From Rathayibacter agropyri (lineage in GTDB: Bacteria; Actinomycetota; Actinomycetes; Actinomycetales; Microbacteriaceae), in the NCBI RefSeq assembly GCF_013249015.1, contig NZ_JABRPL010000002.1, positions 558,001-622,000 of the forward strand: a DNA stretch of 64,000 bases, written 5' to 3'. The notes under the pieces were generated by a model. That model was not told where the DNA came from. It ran no database searches and was given only the letters and a program-made list of their open reading frames with translations. A program made the translations under genes and the position numbers. Numbering within the stretch: the stretch's first letter is position 1; every line of letters begins with the position of its first letter. Positions 1 through 9,009 of the stretch are shown here, one piece after another.

Positions 1-2031
1 GTGCTCGGGGGCATAGCCGAACGCGGCGACCAGGTCGGCGGCGTGCGGGCGAATGCGGGCGAGCAGGCGGTCGATGTAGGAGGTGACGGCGAGCGCCCGC
101 TGCGAGGAGAGTCGGCCGTGGATGAGGTACCAGTCGAGGTGCTTCTCGATCAGGCCGAGCCCGAACAGGTCCCGGAGCCAGGTGAGGACCGTGCGGGTGC
201 CTGCGTCCTCGATCCCGTCGAGCGCCTGCGTGAACGCCTCCCACTGGAGCAGCTCTGCGTGCGCGCGGGCCGCCTCGATCAGCTCGTTCTGCTGCGCGTT
301 GAACAGGCGGGCGGCCTCGTCTGCGGGCAGCTTCGACGCCGGGCGCAGACGCGACGCGATGCCCGAGACCATGCTCTCGACACGGCCGGTCAGCAGCTCG
401 CGCTGGTCCTCCCGCAGCTGTCCGACCGACCGGGCCGTCGATCCGCGGTCGGCGACGACCTGGGCGAGGCGCCGCAATCCTGAGGTGTCGACTGTCGCCT
501 CCGCGACGTGGGAGGCGGCGTAGCGCGCCAGATCGGTCGGCTGCGCGTCCTTGAAACGGCGGCCAACATCGGTGAGCAGGCGCTTCGCGACGAGTTGGAG
601 CAGCACGGTGTTGTCACCCTCGAACGTGGCGTAGACGTCGAGGTCGGCGCGCAGTTGAGTGAGGCGGTTCTCGGCGAGGAAGCCGGCGCCTCCGCAGGCC
701 TCGCGCGCCTCCTGGAGCGTGTCGAGCGCGTGCCAGGTCGAGAGCGCCTTGAAGCCGGCGGCGAGGGTCTCGAGGTCCTGCCGGGACTCCTCCGTATCGT
801 TCGCGCCCGAAAACACCTCGTCGAAGGCACGCAGCAGCTTCTCGTGCGCGAAGCCGGCGGCGTACGTGGTGGCGAGGCGCGGCAAGAGGCGGCGCTGATG
901 GCGCTGATAGTCCAGCAGAACCTCCTCGCGCTCTCCCCCGCCCGTGAACTGGCGGCGCTGGTCGCCGTAGGTGACGGCAACGGTGAGGGCGATCTTCGCG
1001 GCGGCGACCGAGGCGCCGTCGAGCGAGACGCGACCCTGCACGAGCGTGCCCAGCATGGTGAAGAAGCGGCGGCCAGGACTCGCGATCGGCGAGGAGTAGG
1101 TGCCGTCCGCGGCGACGTCGCCATAGCGGTTGAGCAGGTTCTCGCGCGGGACGCGGACGCCGGTGAAGTGAAGCCGGCCGTTGTCGATCCCGTTCAGCCC
1201 GCCCTTGAGGCCGTCGTCCTCGCCGCCAACTCCGGGAAGGAACTCACCCTGCTCGTCGCGAATCGGCACGAAGAAAGCGTGGACGCCGTGGTTCACGCCG
1301 CGAGTGATGAGCTGCGCGAACACGACCGCCGCACGCCCGTCGATGGCCGCGTTGCCGAGGTAGTCCTTCCAGGCCGCGCGGAACGGGGTCCGCAGCACAA
1401 ACTCGCCGTCCTCATACGTGGCGGTCGTGGCGATGGAGGCGACGTCGGAGCCGTGCCCCGTCTCAGTCATCGCGAAGGCGCCGGGGATCTCGAGGCTCAT
1501 GATGCCAGGGAGCCACTTCTCGTGGTGAGGGCGGGTGCCCAGGTGCAGGACCGCAGCGCCGAAGAGGCCCCACTGCACGCCCGACTTGATCTGGAGCGAG
1601 GGATCGGCGGTGACCAGCTCCTCAAAGCCGGCGATATTGCCGCCGTGATCGGCATCTCCGCCGAGATCGCGCGGGAAGGCGCGGTGCACGCCACCCTCCG
1701 TGGCGAGGATGCGCATCTGCTCCGAGACGCGGGCGCGGTGCTCGTTCATCGGGAGCCCGTCGAGGCGGTGCAGGTCGGCGCGGGCCGTCAGCGCGCGGGT
1801 GGCGAGACGCTGCTCGCGCCACGCTCCAAGCAGAGTCTCGCCGAGGGCGGCCACGTCGACGGAGGGGGCGCCGTCGGCATCCAGGCGGGCGTCGACCTCA
1901 GAGCCGAGCGAGTCGATCGGCGGCGTCGGCGAGATGGAGCCGGTGCGGGAGCGGCGGAGCCGGGAGCGGCCGGTCGCGGCGCGATCAGCGGCATCGGCGG
2001 CGGAGCGAGGGTGGGGAGCGGTACTAACCAT
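1..2031 (-). CDS. Acyl-CoA oxidase/dehydrogenase-like flavoprotein (C-terminus outside window)
   Basis: Expected to oxidise acyl-CoA to trans-2-enoyl-CoA with FAD in the cytoplasm, the first step of beta-oxidation. Reading the minus strand from the ATG at 2029-2031 gives 677 uninterrupted codons to the window edge. Residues 189-197 read TETGHGSDV, the family motif. Later comes an EACGGAGF segment, then a TFEGDNTVLLQLVAKRLL-type helix typical of acyl-CoA oxidases and the long actinobacterial acyl-CoA dehydrogenases. The first ~55 residues are Arg/Pro/Ser-rich and may include a few residues upstream of the true start. The family usually has about 650-700 residues, so little is missing. Oxidase versus dehydrogenase cannot be decided from sequence alone. 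No partner gene is visible; the next genes are on the opposite strand. Confidence 0.85.
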   Translation of the reverse strand, partial: MVSTAPHPRSAADAADRAATGRSRLRRSRTGSISPTPPIDSLGSEVDARLDADGAPSVDVAALGETLLGAWREQRLATRALTARADLHRLDGLPMNEHRARVSEQMRILATEGGVHRAFPRDLGGDADHGGNIAGFEELVTADPSLQIKSGVQWGLFGAAVLHLGTRPHHEKWLPGIMSLEIPGAFAMTETGHGSDVASIATTATYEDGEFVLRTPFRAAWKDYLGNAAIDGRAAVVFAQLITRGVNHGVHAFFVPIRDEQGEFLPGVGGEDDGLKGGLNGIDNGRLHFTGVRVPRENLLNRYGDVAADGTYSSPIASPGRRFFTMLGTLVQGRVSLDGASVAAAKIALTVAVTYGDQRRQFTGGGEREEVLLDYQRHQRRLLPRLATTYAAGFAHEKLLRAFDEVFSGANDTEESRQDLETLAAGFKALSTWHALDTLQEAREACGGAGFLAENRLTQLRADLDVYATFEGDNTVLLQLVAKRLLTDVGRRFKDAQPTDLARYAASHVAEATVDTSGLRRLAQVVADRGSTARSVGQLREDQRELLTGRVESMVSGIASRLRPASKLPADEAARLFNAQQNELIEAARAHAELLQWEAFTQALDGIEDAGTRTVLTWLRDLFGLGLIEKHLDWYLIHGRLSSQRALAVTSYIDRLLARIRPHAADLVAAFGYAPEH

Positions 2032-2436
2032 GGTGTTTGTGTCCCTTCGACCGTCTTTGGTGGGGACCGCTCCCGGCGCATCATGCGCCGGCGGGCGCGG
2101 CAGCGGAGGCGGTGTGAGCACGGTAGGCCGCGCGGCGCGAGGTCGGAAACGTTCCGTGGTGGGGGCACAAAGGGCGCCGGGCGGAGGCGTCGACGCGTTG
2201 TCGGAACTGGCCAGGCGGAGAGAGGGCGCCCCCGACAGCAGACGCCATCGTGAGCGGCGCGTCCAACGTCCGCTCTAACCTCACTACATGAGTTGGCTTC
2301 ACCCCTCGTTTCGAGCTGCGCGGGGCGACGGAGCGCGACTCCTCGCAGGGAGCAGCGCTGGCGTCGTCGCGTCAGTGCTGGTGCGGTGACGCGCCAGGAA
2401 AGGCGGCTAGCGTCCGTCTGGGCAGAGTGGGACGAC
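2032..2436. other. Intergenic stretch, no gene recognised
   Basis: About 400 bp between the divergently transcribed acyl-CoA oxidase-like gene and a small membrane-protein gene. It must hold both promoters. The reading frame of the small gene is open further upstream (from 2293), but that part is Arg-rich and looks like untranslated high-GC sequence. No hairpin or repeat stands out. Confidence 0.4.
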
Positions 2437-2805
2437 GTGAGTGATGATGAACTCCGCCGATCTGCGACGGTGCAGAAGGATCGTGTTCCGCGTCCGGGGT
2501 CGACCGCTGATCTCGTGGTGACGCTCATCCTCCTGCCCCTCGGCTTCGTCCTCACCGCCACGCTCTCCCTGATGGCGTTCGTTGCGGCGATGCTGAGTTC
2601 TCTCTACGGCGGATCCTCCTCTCACCCGTCCGCCACGACAGTGACGTTCGTTGTCGCGGCGGCCGTCTGGGTGCCCTTCCTCCTGGCTTCGGTGGTGTCG
2701 GTCGTTCGCCTCGCTCGGCGCCGGAGCGCCGCGTGGGTGCTCGTGATCGGCGCGGGCGGAACGATCGCGGTCACCGTGATCGGGGCGGCAGTGGGGCGCA
2801 CCTGA
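2437..2805 (+). CDS. Small predicted membrane protein with three hydrophobic segments
   Basis: Function unknown. Starting at the GTG at 2437, the protein has 122 residues: a short charged N-terminus (VSDDELRRS), then three hydrophobic stretches of 20-25 residues, with Arg-rich loops (LARRRSAAW) consistent with an inner-membrane protein. The GTG start was chosen because sequence upstream is Arg-rich and atypical. An in-frame ATG at 2293 is possible but less likely. The stop codon overlaps the next ATG (TGATG at 2803-2807), so the next locus is translationally coupled. The motif ADLVVT just before the first membrane segment recurs in the two following loci, suggesting tandem paralogues. Confidence 0.55.
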   Translation: MSDDELRRSATVQKDRVPRPGSTADLVVTLILLPLGFVLTATLSLMAFVAAMLSSLYGGSSSHPSATTVTFVVAAAVWVPFLLASVVSVVRLARRRSAAWVLVIGAGGTIAVTVIGAAVGRT

Positions 2806-3192
2806 TGGTCGCAGAGCAGGACGATGCTCGGCGCGGCAATGATCCTGCGTTTCTGACCGCCGACCTGATCGCGACAGTGCTCCTGCTGCTTGCTCTCGTC
2901 GTTCTGTCACTGGTCCGATCGCACTGGTCCGATCGCACTGGTCCGATCGCTCGTCGGTCTGGTAGCGGGTACATGGTCGGCGCTCTGCTGGGAGGACCAC
3001 TGCACTCGCGCCTTCTTCGACCCGGGCACTCTGGCCTCCCTCGGCGGGTTCTGGCTGATCGTGTACGCGACGGTCGTCGCGTCGGTCCTCCGATGGAGAC
3101 GGCGCACGCTCGCGTTCGTCATTCCGCTTGCGGGCTGGCTGGCCTCGTCGGCCTGGTTTGAGTGGCTGGTGGGGATGTCGCCAGATCGTTGA
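2805..3192 (+). pseudogene. Small membrane protein gene split by a 14-bp tandem repeat (possibly phase-variable)
   Basis: From the ATG at 2805 the frame reads an N-terminus with TADLIATVLLLLALVVLSLVRS, then enters three perfect 14-bp repeats at 2908-2949. After the repeat this frame becomes Arg/Gly-rich and stops at 3161. Another frame continues with clear membrane-protein sequence (a segment reading LASLGGFWLIVYATVVASV, then LAFVIPLAGWLAS) to a stop at 3192. With one repeat copy instead of three, the two halves join in frame as LSLVRSLVGLVAGTW. Four copies would also restore the frame, whereas two or three do not. The gene is therefore off in this sequence, by mutation or reversible slippage. 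Function unknown. Confidence 0.6.
2908..2949. repeat. Three perfect tandem copies of a 14-bp unit inside a coding region
   Basis: The unit CACTGGTCCGATCG occurs at 2908-2921, 2922-2935 and 2936-2949 with no mismatch. Fourteen is not a multiple of three, so each gain or loss changes the reading frame of the host gene. Confidence 0.95.
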
Positions 3193-3270
3193 CAGCGACA
3201 ACGAGTCGCGTGGCTCGAGGCCGCGGTGTCGTGGGGCCGACGCGCAGTGGGGAGCGGTGAGCCTCAGAGT

Positions 3271-3544
3271 ATGAGCGAGCCGCCGCCCCTCCCCCGCCGC
3301 CGTGGCTCTTTCGACCGTGGCTCTTTCGAGGTGTGCGGGCGTAGACCGGCGGGCTCGCACCAGCGGATCGTGCACCGGTGAGCGTGGGGATCTCGTGGTG
3401 ACGATCGTTCCGATCACCGCGGCGCTGGTGGTGACGATGCTGCTGTCGTTCTGCGGATTGTTCTACAGGTTGGCACGCGGCTGGGGCAGCGGATCGGTCG
3501 CCCGCGACATCGAGGGCACCTCGCCGCCGGAGCACACCGGCTGA
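3271..3544 (+). pseudogene. Probable degenerate third copy of the small membrane-protein family
   Basis: An ATG at 3271 begins MSEPPPLPRRRG, which runs through a perfect duplication of a 15-bp unit (CCGTGGCTCTTTCGA at 3300-3314 and 3315-3329) and stops near 3380. In another frame, just downstream, GDLVVTIVPITAALVVT is followed by a hydrophobic helix and a short polar tail ending at 3544. The DLVVT start of the membrane segment matches the two preceding loci. This suggests a frameshifted or eroded paralogue with only one remaining membrane segment. It could instead be an unrelated small ORF; the call rests on a short similarity and on synteny. Confidence 0.3.
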
Positions 3545-3568
3545 TCCGCACCTCCGCCTCCACAGGGG

Positions 3569-5677
3569 TCAGTAGCTGTCCCAACCCGGCTCCCAGTCAG
3601 GTTCGTCCGGCGGAACCCAGTCGTCCTCGGGCGGCTCCGCGGCCGACACCGGCGGACGGGACGGCTCGCCGGCGAACGAGGGTGTGGCCCCGCCTGAGCG
3701 AGAGCCGCCGCTGCGTGCGCTCGGGGGGCGGCGAGGAGCGGGCGCCTCATCGCGCGGCTCCGGTACGACGATCTCGGGGGTCTCTCCCGCGACGACCGCG
3801 AGCACGGCCTCGCCGTACGTGAGCAGCTTCTTCTGGCCGACACCGCCGATAATGCTGAGCGCATCCATCGTGGCCGGTTCGGTGGTCGCGATTTCGCGAA
3901 GGGTCGCGTCGTTGAACACGATGTACGCCGGGACCGACTGGGCACGTGCCTGAGCGGCACGCCACTCCCGGAGGCGCTCGAAGAGGGGCTGCGCCTCTCT
4001 GGAGAGTTCGGCGACAACGGACCGGCCGGAGCGCGAGGATCCGCTGGAGCGCGCTGGCTTCTCGGGCTCCTGCCGCAGCTCGACCTTGCGCTCGCCGCCG
4101 AGCACGGAGGCGGAGGCGGGGGTAATCACGAGCGTGCCGAAGCCGTCGTCGTTCACTCCGAGTAGGCCCTGCGCGAGGAGCTGGCGGGCGACTCCGCGCC
4201 ACTGGGTGTCGCTGAGGTCGGCGCCGATGCCCCAGGTGGTGAGCGCGTCGTGCTTGTGCTGGGTCGTGCGCGGGGTGGTCTTTCCGCGCAGGATGTCGAT
4301 GATGTGGCCGGCGCCGAACTGCTGGTTGCGCTCGCGCTTGAGTCGCACGACGGTCGAGAGGAACTTCTGCGCCGCGACCGTACCGTCCCAGGAAGCCGGC
4401 GGCTCAAGGCAGGTGTCGCAGTTCCCGCAGGCGGCGCTCTGCTGGCCGAAGTAGGCGAGAAGGTTGACCCGGCGGCACTGCACCGTCTCGGAGAGGGCGA
4501 GCATCGCATCGAGGTGCGCGGACATCCGCCTGCGGTGAGCAAGATCGCCGGGCGACTCGTCGATCATCCGACGCTGCTGGACGACGTCCTGCAGGCCGTA
4601 GGCGAGCCAGGCGGTGGAGGGGAGGCCGTCGCGACCGGCGCGACCCGTCTCCTGGTAGTAGCCCTCGACCGATTTAGGCAGGTCGATGTGCGCGACGAAG
4701 CGGACGTCCGGCTTGTCAATCCCCATCCCGAAGGCGATGGTGGCGCAGACGATCACACCCTCCTCGCGGAGGAAGCGCGATTGGGCGGCGGCGCGGACGC
4801 GGGAGTCGAGACCCGCGTGGTACGCGACCGCGTCAAAGCCCGCCGCGCGCAGTGCCTCCGCTGTCGCCTCGACGCTCTTGCGGGAGAGCGCGTAGACGAT
4901 GCCCGCGTCGTGCGCGTGCTCACGTCGGAGGAAATCGATCAGCTGCTTGCGCGGCTCGACTTTGTTGACGATCCGGTACTGGATGTTGGGACGGTCGAAG
5001 CTCGAGACGAAGTGGCGGGCCGCGCCCAAGTGCAGGCGGGTCGTGATCTCGCGGTGGGTGGCCTCGGTGGCGGTCGCGGTGAGGGCGATGCGGGGGACGT
5101 CGGGCCAGCGCTCGGCGAGCTCGCCGAGCGCCAGATAGTCGGGGCGAAAGTCGTGACCCCACTGGCTGACGCAGTGCGCCTCGTCGATGGCGAAAAGGGC
5201 GATGCGCCCGCGAGCAAGGAACTGCTTCGTGCCCTCGTTGCCGAGGCGCTCGGGGGCGACGTAGAGCAGGTCGAGTTCGCCGGCGAGGTAGGCGCGCTCG
5301 ACGCGGTTGCGCTCGCCCGCGTCCTGCGTGGAGTTCAGGAACTCGGCGCGCACGCCATTGGCGCGGAGGGCGTCGACCTGGTCCTGCATGAGGGCGATGA
5401 GCGGCGAGACGACCACGCCCGTGCCCGGACGGACGATCGCCGGGATCTGGTAGCAGAGCGACTTGCCGCCGCCGGTGGGCATGAGGACGACGGCGTCACC
5501 GCCGTGAATGACCTGCTCGACGATGGCCTGCTGCTCGCCGCGGAACGAGGCGTAGCCGAAGACCTTCTCGAGGATCGCCTGAGCCTCGCTCGCGCCGCTG
5601 TGCGCGGTGCCACGCGGCTCCGCCGGAGCGGCGGGCGTCGGAGAAGCGGCGAGGACGGTTGCGGTGGGGTCTGTCAC
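3569..5677 (-). CDS. recQ: ATP-dependent DNA helicase RecQ
   Basis: A 3'-5' superfamily 2 DNA helicase that unwinds recombination and replication intermediates. The 702-residue protein has the full RecQ layout: FRGEQQ near residue 45 (motif 0), Walker A MPTGGGKS at 66-73, Walker B DEAH at 165-168 followed by CVSQWGHDFRPDY, and the helicase C lobe with QETGRAGRDGLPS. The zinc-binding cysteines follow (VQCRR then CGNCDTC), then the RQC domain and an HRDC domain (VFNDATLREIA, IIGGVGQKKL). The last ~60 residues are a low-complexity Ser/Gly/Pro/acidic tail. The start ATG at 5677 has an alanine-rich 25-residue leader before the conserved core. It stands alone, converging on the small membrane-protein loci. 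Confidence 0.95.
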   Translation of the reverse strand: MTDPTATVLAASPTPAAPAEPRGTAHSGASEAQAILEKVFGYASFRGEQQAIVEQVIHGGDAVVLMPTGGGKSLCYQIPAIVRPGTGVVVSPLIALMQDQVDALRANGVRAEFLNSTQDAGERNRVERAYLAGELDLLYVAPERLGNEGTKQFLARGRIALFAIDEAHCVSQWGHDFRPDYLALGELAERWPDVPRIALTATATEATHREITTRLHLGAARHFVSSFDRPNIQYRIVNKVEPRKQLIDFLRREHAHDAGIVYALSRKSVEATAEALRAAGFDAVAYHAGLDSRVRAAAQSRFLREEGVIVCATIAFGMGIDKPDVRFVAHIDLPKSVEGYYQETGRAGRDGLPSTAWLAYGLQDVVQQRRMIDESPGDLAHRRRMSAHLDAMLALSETVQCRRVNLLAYFGQQSAACGNCDTCLEPPASWDGTVAAQKFLSTVVRLKRERNQQFGAGHIIDILRGKTTPRTTQHKHDALTTWGIGADLSDTQWRGVARQLLAQGLLGVNDDGFGTLVITPASASVLGGERKVELRQEPEKPARSSGSSRSGRSVVAELSREAQPLFERLREWRAAQARAQSVPAYIVFNDATLREIATTEPATMDALSIIGGVGQKKLLTYGEAVLAVVAGETPEIVVPEPRDEAPAPRRPPSARSGGSRSGGATPSFAGEPSRPPVSAAEPPEDDWVPPDEPDWEPGWDSY

Positions 5678-5873
5678 GCGGGGAACTCTACCGGCCGCCT
5701 CCGACGCCGCCCCGGGTGCGCGGGGTTCTGTGGAGAGGGCAGTGAGGAGCGGGGTGTGGAGGGATGTTCGAGGGGGGGTCGGGTTGGGATGGGGTCGGGT
5801 CGCCGGGCGACAATCGGCTCGCAGGAACGGTTGAGGTTGTCACAGCGGGGGCGCCTCCCGAGACGGAGCGGGC

Positions 5874-6359
5874 TCAGAGGTCGGTCACGGTTCTGGCGTC
5901 GCCGTCCCACAAGCGGATGCCCGTGAGGCCGGCCGTGAACGGCTCGCCGAGCAGCGGTATGGCCTGGCCGAGCTGTTCGGCGCGGAGGCGGCGCGAGACG
6001 CTGATGTGCGGTGTCCATGACTCGGGGAGCGAGGTGCCGACGCCGCCCGGGACCAGGCGCGTAGTGCGAGCGTGCAGCGCTTCGAGGGCCGGGGAGCGAA
6101 CGACGCCCCAGGCGAGCACGAAGCGGCCGACGTGCGGGAAGAGGAGGACAGCGCCGAGGTCGAGCGAGGCGGGCAGAGGGCCGAGCGCGCCGGGCTCGGG
6201 GGCGACGAGCTCGGGGCCCGCGACGAGGGTGAGATGCGGGCGGTTGCTGTCCGAGGTGTGCAGCGCGAGGCTCGGGATGCCGGCCGCCTCGAGTGCCTGC
6301 CACTGTCCGCGGACCCGCGCCTCCGACTCCGGATCGAGGAGCACTTCGATGCTGCGCAT
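5874..6359 (-). CDS. 2'-5' RNA ligase / 2H phosphoesterase family protein
   Basis: A 161-residue protein starting at the ATG at 6357-6359. It contains two HxTx-type motifs, HLTLV in the first half and HISVS in the second. These are the paired catalytic histidines of the 2H phosphoesterase superfamily (LigT/ThpR-like), which act on 2'-5' or cyclic phosphodiester bonds in RNA or nucleotides. The length matches the family. The substrate cannot be told. The open frame extends far upstream, but that part crosses the palindromic repeats and is not protein-like. It lies downstream of the ABC exporter pair, from which the two hairpins separate it. Confidence 0.75.
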   Translation of the reverse strand: MRSIEVLLDPESEARVRGQWQALEAAGIPSLALHTSDSNRPHLTLVAGPELVAPEPGALGPLPASLDLGAVLLFPHVGRFVLAWGVVRSPALEALHARTTRLVPGGVGTSLPESWTPHISVSRRLRAEQLGQAIPLLGEPFTAGLTGIRLWDGDARTVTDL

Positions 6360-6419
6360 GCCCCTATCCTGCCGGAGCGGCTCGACCCGCCCCAACGCGC
6401 TAGCCGCGCACGCGAAAAG

Positions 6420-6462
6420 CCAAAAGTTGTCGCACTCGGGGGTCGAGTGCGACAACTTTTGG
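6420..6462. repeat. Palindromic element, 19-bp perfect stem (copy 1)
   Basis: Left arm 6420-6438 and right arm 6444-6462 are perfect reverse complements (CCAAAAGTTGTCGCACTCG) around a 5-nt loop. The stem is bounded by A4 and T4 runs, so the RNA from either strand would form a GC-rich hairpin followed by U residues, as in an intrinsic terminator. It lies downstream of the minus-strand ABC permease gene. Confidence 0.85.
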
Positions 6463-6525
6463 ACAGTCGCACGACCGCGCGACCGGGCCGGGGCCGCGCG
6501 CGAGAGCCGGCGGAAGTGCGAGAAG

Positions 6526-6567
6526 CCAAAAGTTGTCGCACTCGGCGTCGAGTGCGACAACTTTTGG
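6526..6567. repeat. Palindromic element, 19-bp perfect stem (copy 2)
   Basis: The same 19-bp arms as the element 106 bp away, at 6526-6544 and 6549-6567, with a 4-nt loop. A third, longer relative is at 51411-51466. The repeated sequence and the position just past the ABC permease stop suggest a dispersed terminator-like element. Confidence 0.85.
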
Positions 6568-6628
6568 AGAGTGGGCAGGCGGCAGGCGCCGGGCGGAGCG
6601 GCGGCGCGGCGGAGCGGCGCGCCCGCGC

Positions 6629-8206
6629 TCAGCCCACCGTCACGAGGGCGGCGAACAGCTCGGGGGCGCGGCGGTCCACGATTCGCCCGCCGACGCGGAT
6701 CCCGACGACGGCGAGCGCCGAGCCCAGCACCACTGCCACCGCTAGCGACATCAGGCCCGGCACCACGTCGCCGCGGATCAGCGAGATCGCGCCCAGCACG
6801 ATCGACGGCACCGCGAGCAGGCCGGTCGCGGCCATGCTGCCGAGCATCACGACACTCGAGATCATCCCCGACCCGGGCGGCGTCTTCAGCGGACTGTCCC
6901 CCGGCGCCGGCACGGGATACACGACCAGCGAGGACGCGACGCTCGAGACGCCGAACCCACTCAGCACGAGCGCGAGCGACATCCCGAGCACGCCGGGCAC
7001 GGCGTCCGGTCGCCCCGCGTACAGGCAGGTGCCGACGGTCACGACGAGCACCGCCGGGATGCCGATCAGGGCGGCGGCGATGACGCGACCGGCGCGATCG
7101 GCCGACCCCGTCACTCCTGAACTGACGTGCGCCGCCCATGCGGTGCCGTCGTAGGACACGTCGGCGCACAGGGTCACGCCGAAGATCAGCCCGATGAGCA
7201 GGCTCGACAGGATGACCAGCGTGCTCCCCCCGCCGCCGATCGCGGAGTAGAAGAACGCGAGAACGACGACTGCGGGCACGACCAGCAGGCCGCGGCTGTA
7301 CCGGGGGTCCCGCCACCAGTAGCCGAGTGCGCGGGCGGCGACCGCACCTGTGGGAGTGCCGGGGAAGCGGGCAAACAGGCCAAGGCCCGCGGATCCGGAG
7401 GCGGAGTGCGCGCCCGTTGCGGCGGGCTCGGCGAGTGCATGGCGCAGCGCTCGCGCCCACGCCCACACGAGTACGGCGAGGGTCGCGAGTCCGATCAGCA
7501 GGCGCGCGATCGCCGCGACCCCGTCACCCGCAACGACGGAGCCCGGTACGGCCCAGATCGCGCCGAGCGGCGACCAGCCGAGGGCGGTCGCGATGACGGG
7601 GAGCACGTCGAGGCCGCCGCGGATCACGTTCGTGAGCCCGACGAACAGGGGGCCGAGGAGGATGACGACGACGAGCACGACTCCGCCGATGACTTCGCGG
7701 TAGCGGCGGCTCGAGCCCAGCCCCGTCGTCAGCGCGCCGATCAGGCGGGAGGCGACCACGCAGATCGCGACCCCGATCACCGCCGAGACGACGGCGGGGA
7801 GGATGCCGACAGGGTTGCTCCACCAGGCGGCCGCCGACGCGAGCGCGCCGAGCATGGTCACGAGTCCGGGGATGCCCGCGAGTCCGGCCGCGGCGAGTCC
7901 GATCATGAGGGTGCGCAGCGGGATCGGGAAGGTCGCGAGAGTGGGCAGGTCGAGGCTCTGGTCGGAGCCCGACACGAAGATCGGCCCGAGCACCCAGCCC
8001 AGAATCAGCACGGATCCGCCGAGGATCACCGCAACGTTCGCGAACGCCGGGTCCGTCCCGCCGAGCGCGACCAGCCCCGTGAACACCAGGGCGAGCACGC
8101 CGATCGCGTAGAGGCCGCCGACGATGACGCCGATGAGCTGCCAGACGTTGCGCGTCAGCGAGTTGCGCAGGAGGAGCAGCCGCAGCCTCAGGAGATGCGC
8201 AACCAT
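6629..8206 (-). CDS. ABC exporter membrane subunit
   Basis: A 525-residue, strongly hydrophobic protein with about twelve predicted membrane segments, starting at the ATG at 8204-8206 (MVAHLLRLRLLLLRNSL). Its start overlaps the last 19 bp of the preceding ATPase gene, so the two are coupled and should form one ABC transporter. The long multi-segment form resembles ABC-2-type export permeases of Actinobacteria; no substrate motif is visible. Downstream are two copies of a palindromic element that may end the transcript. Confidence 0.7.
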   Translation of the reverse strand: MVAHLLRLRLLLLRNSLTRNVWQLIGVIVGGLYAIGVLALVFTGLVALGGTDPAFANVAVILGGSVLILGWVLGPIFVSGSDQSLDLPTLATFPIPLRTLMIGLAAAGLAGIPGLVTMLGALASAAAWWSNPVGILPAVVSAVIGVAICVVASRLIGALTTGLGSSRRYREVIGGVVLVVVILLGPLFVGLTNVIRGGLDVLPVIATALGWSPLGAIWAVPGSVVAGDGVAAIARLLIGLATLAVLVWAWARALRHALAEPAATGAHSASGSAGLGLFARFPGTPTGAVAARALGYWWRDPRYSRGLLVVPAVVVLAFFYSAIGGGGSTLVILSSLLIGLIFGVTLCADVSYDGTAWAAHVSSGVTGSADRAGRVIAAALIGIPAVLVVTVGTCLYAGRPDAVPGVLGMSLALVLSGFGVSSVASSLVVYPVPAPGDSPLKTPPGSGMISSVVMLGSMAATGLLAVPSIVLGAISLIRGDVVPGLMSLAVAVVLGSALAVVGIRVGGRIVDRRAPELFAALVTVG

Positions 8207-9009
8207 GCCGGTCCCTCCTGGTGGGTGCGGCCGCCGACCAGCTCGACGAAGCGCTCCTCGAGGCTGGAGCCGGAGCGGACCTCCTCGAGGGTGCCCGAGG
8301 TGAGGACGCGGCCGTCGGCGATGACGGCGACGCGGTCGCACATCCGCTCGACCAGGTCCATCGAGTGGGAGGAGACGATCACGGTGCCGCCCGACGCGAC
8401 GAAGCCGGTCAAAATGTCGCGGATGTTCGCGGCCGACACGGGATCGACGGACTCGAACGGCTCGTCCAGCACGAGGAGGCGCGGGGCGCGCACGAGGGCG
8501 CAGGCGAGAGCGATCTTCTTGGTCATGCCCGCGGAGTAGTCCACGACCAGGGTGCGGTCGGCCGGGTCGAGGCCGAGCAGCGCGAGTAGGTCGTTCGTCC
8601 GCTCGATCACGGTCGGCCGCTCCAGCCCGCAGAGCAGGCCGTAGTAGGTGACGAGCTGGAGCCCGGTGAGACGGTCGAACAGCTTCACGCCGTCGGCGAG
8701 AACGCCGATCAGCCTCTTGGCCGCGAGGGTGTCCTTCCAGACGTCGACGTCGTGGATGGTGACGACGCCGCTGTCGGGGCGGAGGAGGGCCGTGGCCATC
8801 GAGAGGGTCGTGGTCTTGCCTGCTCCGTTGGGGCCGACGAGTCCGAAAAAGGAGCCGGCGGGGACGTCGAGGTCGATGTCCTTGACGGCCTCCTTGTCGC
8901 CGAAACGCTTGCGCAACCCGCGGAGACGCAGGGCGATCTCGCCGTGGCGGCCGGTCGCCTCCGGAGCTGCCCACGCCGGGTGGGCGTCGGCCGGTGTCGT
9001 CGCGTCCAT
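8188..9009 (-). CDS. ABC transporter ATP-binding protein
   Basis: A 273-residue ATPase that should power the overlapping permease. It shows Walker A GPNGAGKT, a degenerate signature (YSAGMTKKIALA in place of LSGGQ), Walker B LLVLDEPF and the switch histidine in IVSSHSMD. The start ATG at 9007-9009 has GGGA about eight bases upstream and gives MDATTPADAH. The open frame further upstream is not protein-like. The 3' end overlaps the permease gene. The family is the ABC-2 exporter ATPase type used for drugs, antibiotics or lipids; the cargo here is unknown. Confidence 0.85.
   Translation of the reverse strand: MDATTPADAHPAWAAPEATGRHGEIALRLRGLRKRFGDKEAVKDIDLDVPAGSFFGLVGPNGAGKTTTLSMATALLRPDSGVVTIHDVDVWKDTLAAKRLIGVLADGVKLFDRLTGLQLVTYYGLLCGLERPTVIERTNDLLALLGLDPADRTLVVDYSAGMTKKIALACALVRAPRLLVLDEPFESVDPVSAANIRDILTGFVASGGTVIVSSHSMDLVERMCDRVAVIADGRVLTSGTLEEVRSGSSLEERFVELVGGRTHQEGPAWLRIS

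Noticed and set aside
508-2253. Long + strand open frame of 581 codons
   Set aside because: It is the antisense shadow of the acyl-CoA oxidase-like gene. Its protein is rich in Arg/Glu/Val without motifs, whereas the minus strand gives family motifs.
5874-7466. Extended version (530 codons) of the 2H phosphoesterase gene
   Set aside because: The upstream part crosses two hairpin repeats and is antisense-frame sequence within the permease gene; only the last 161 codons are protein-like.
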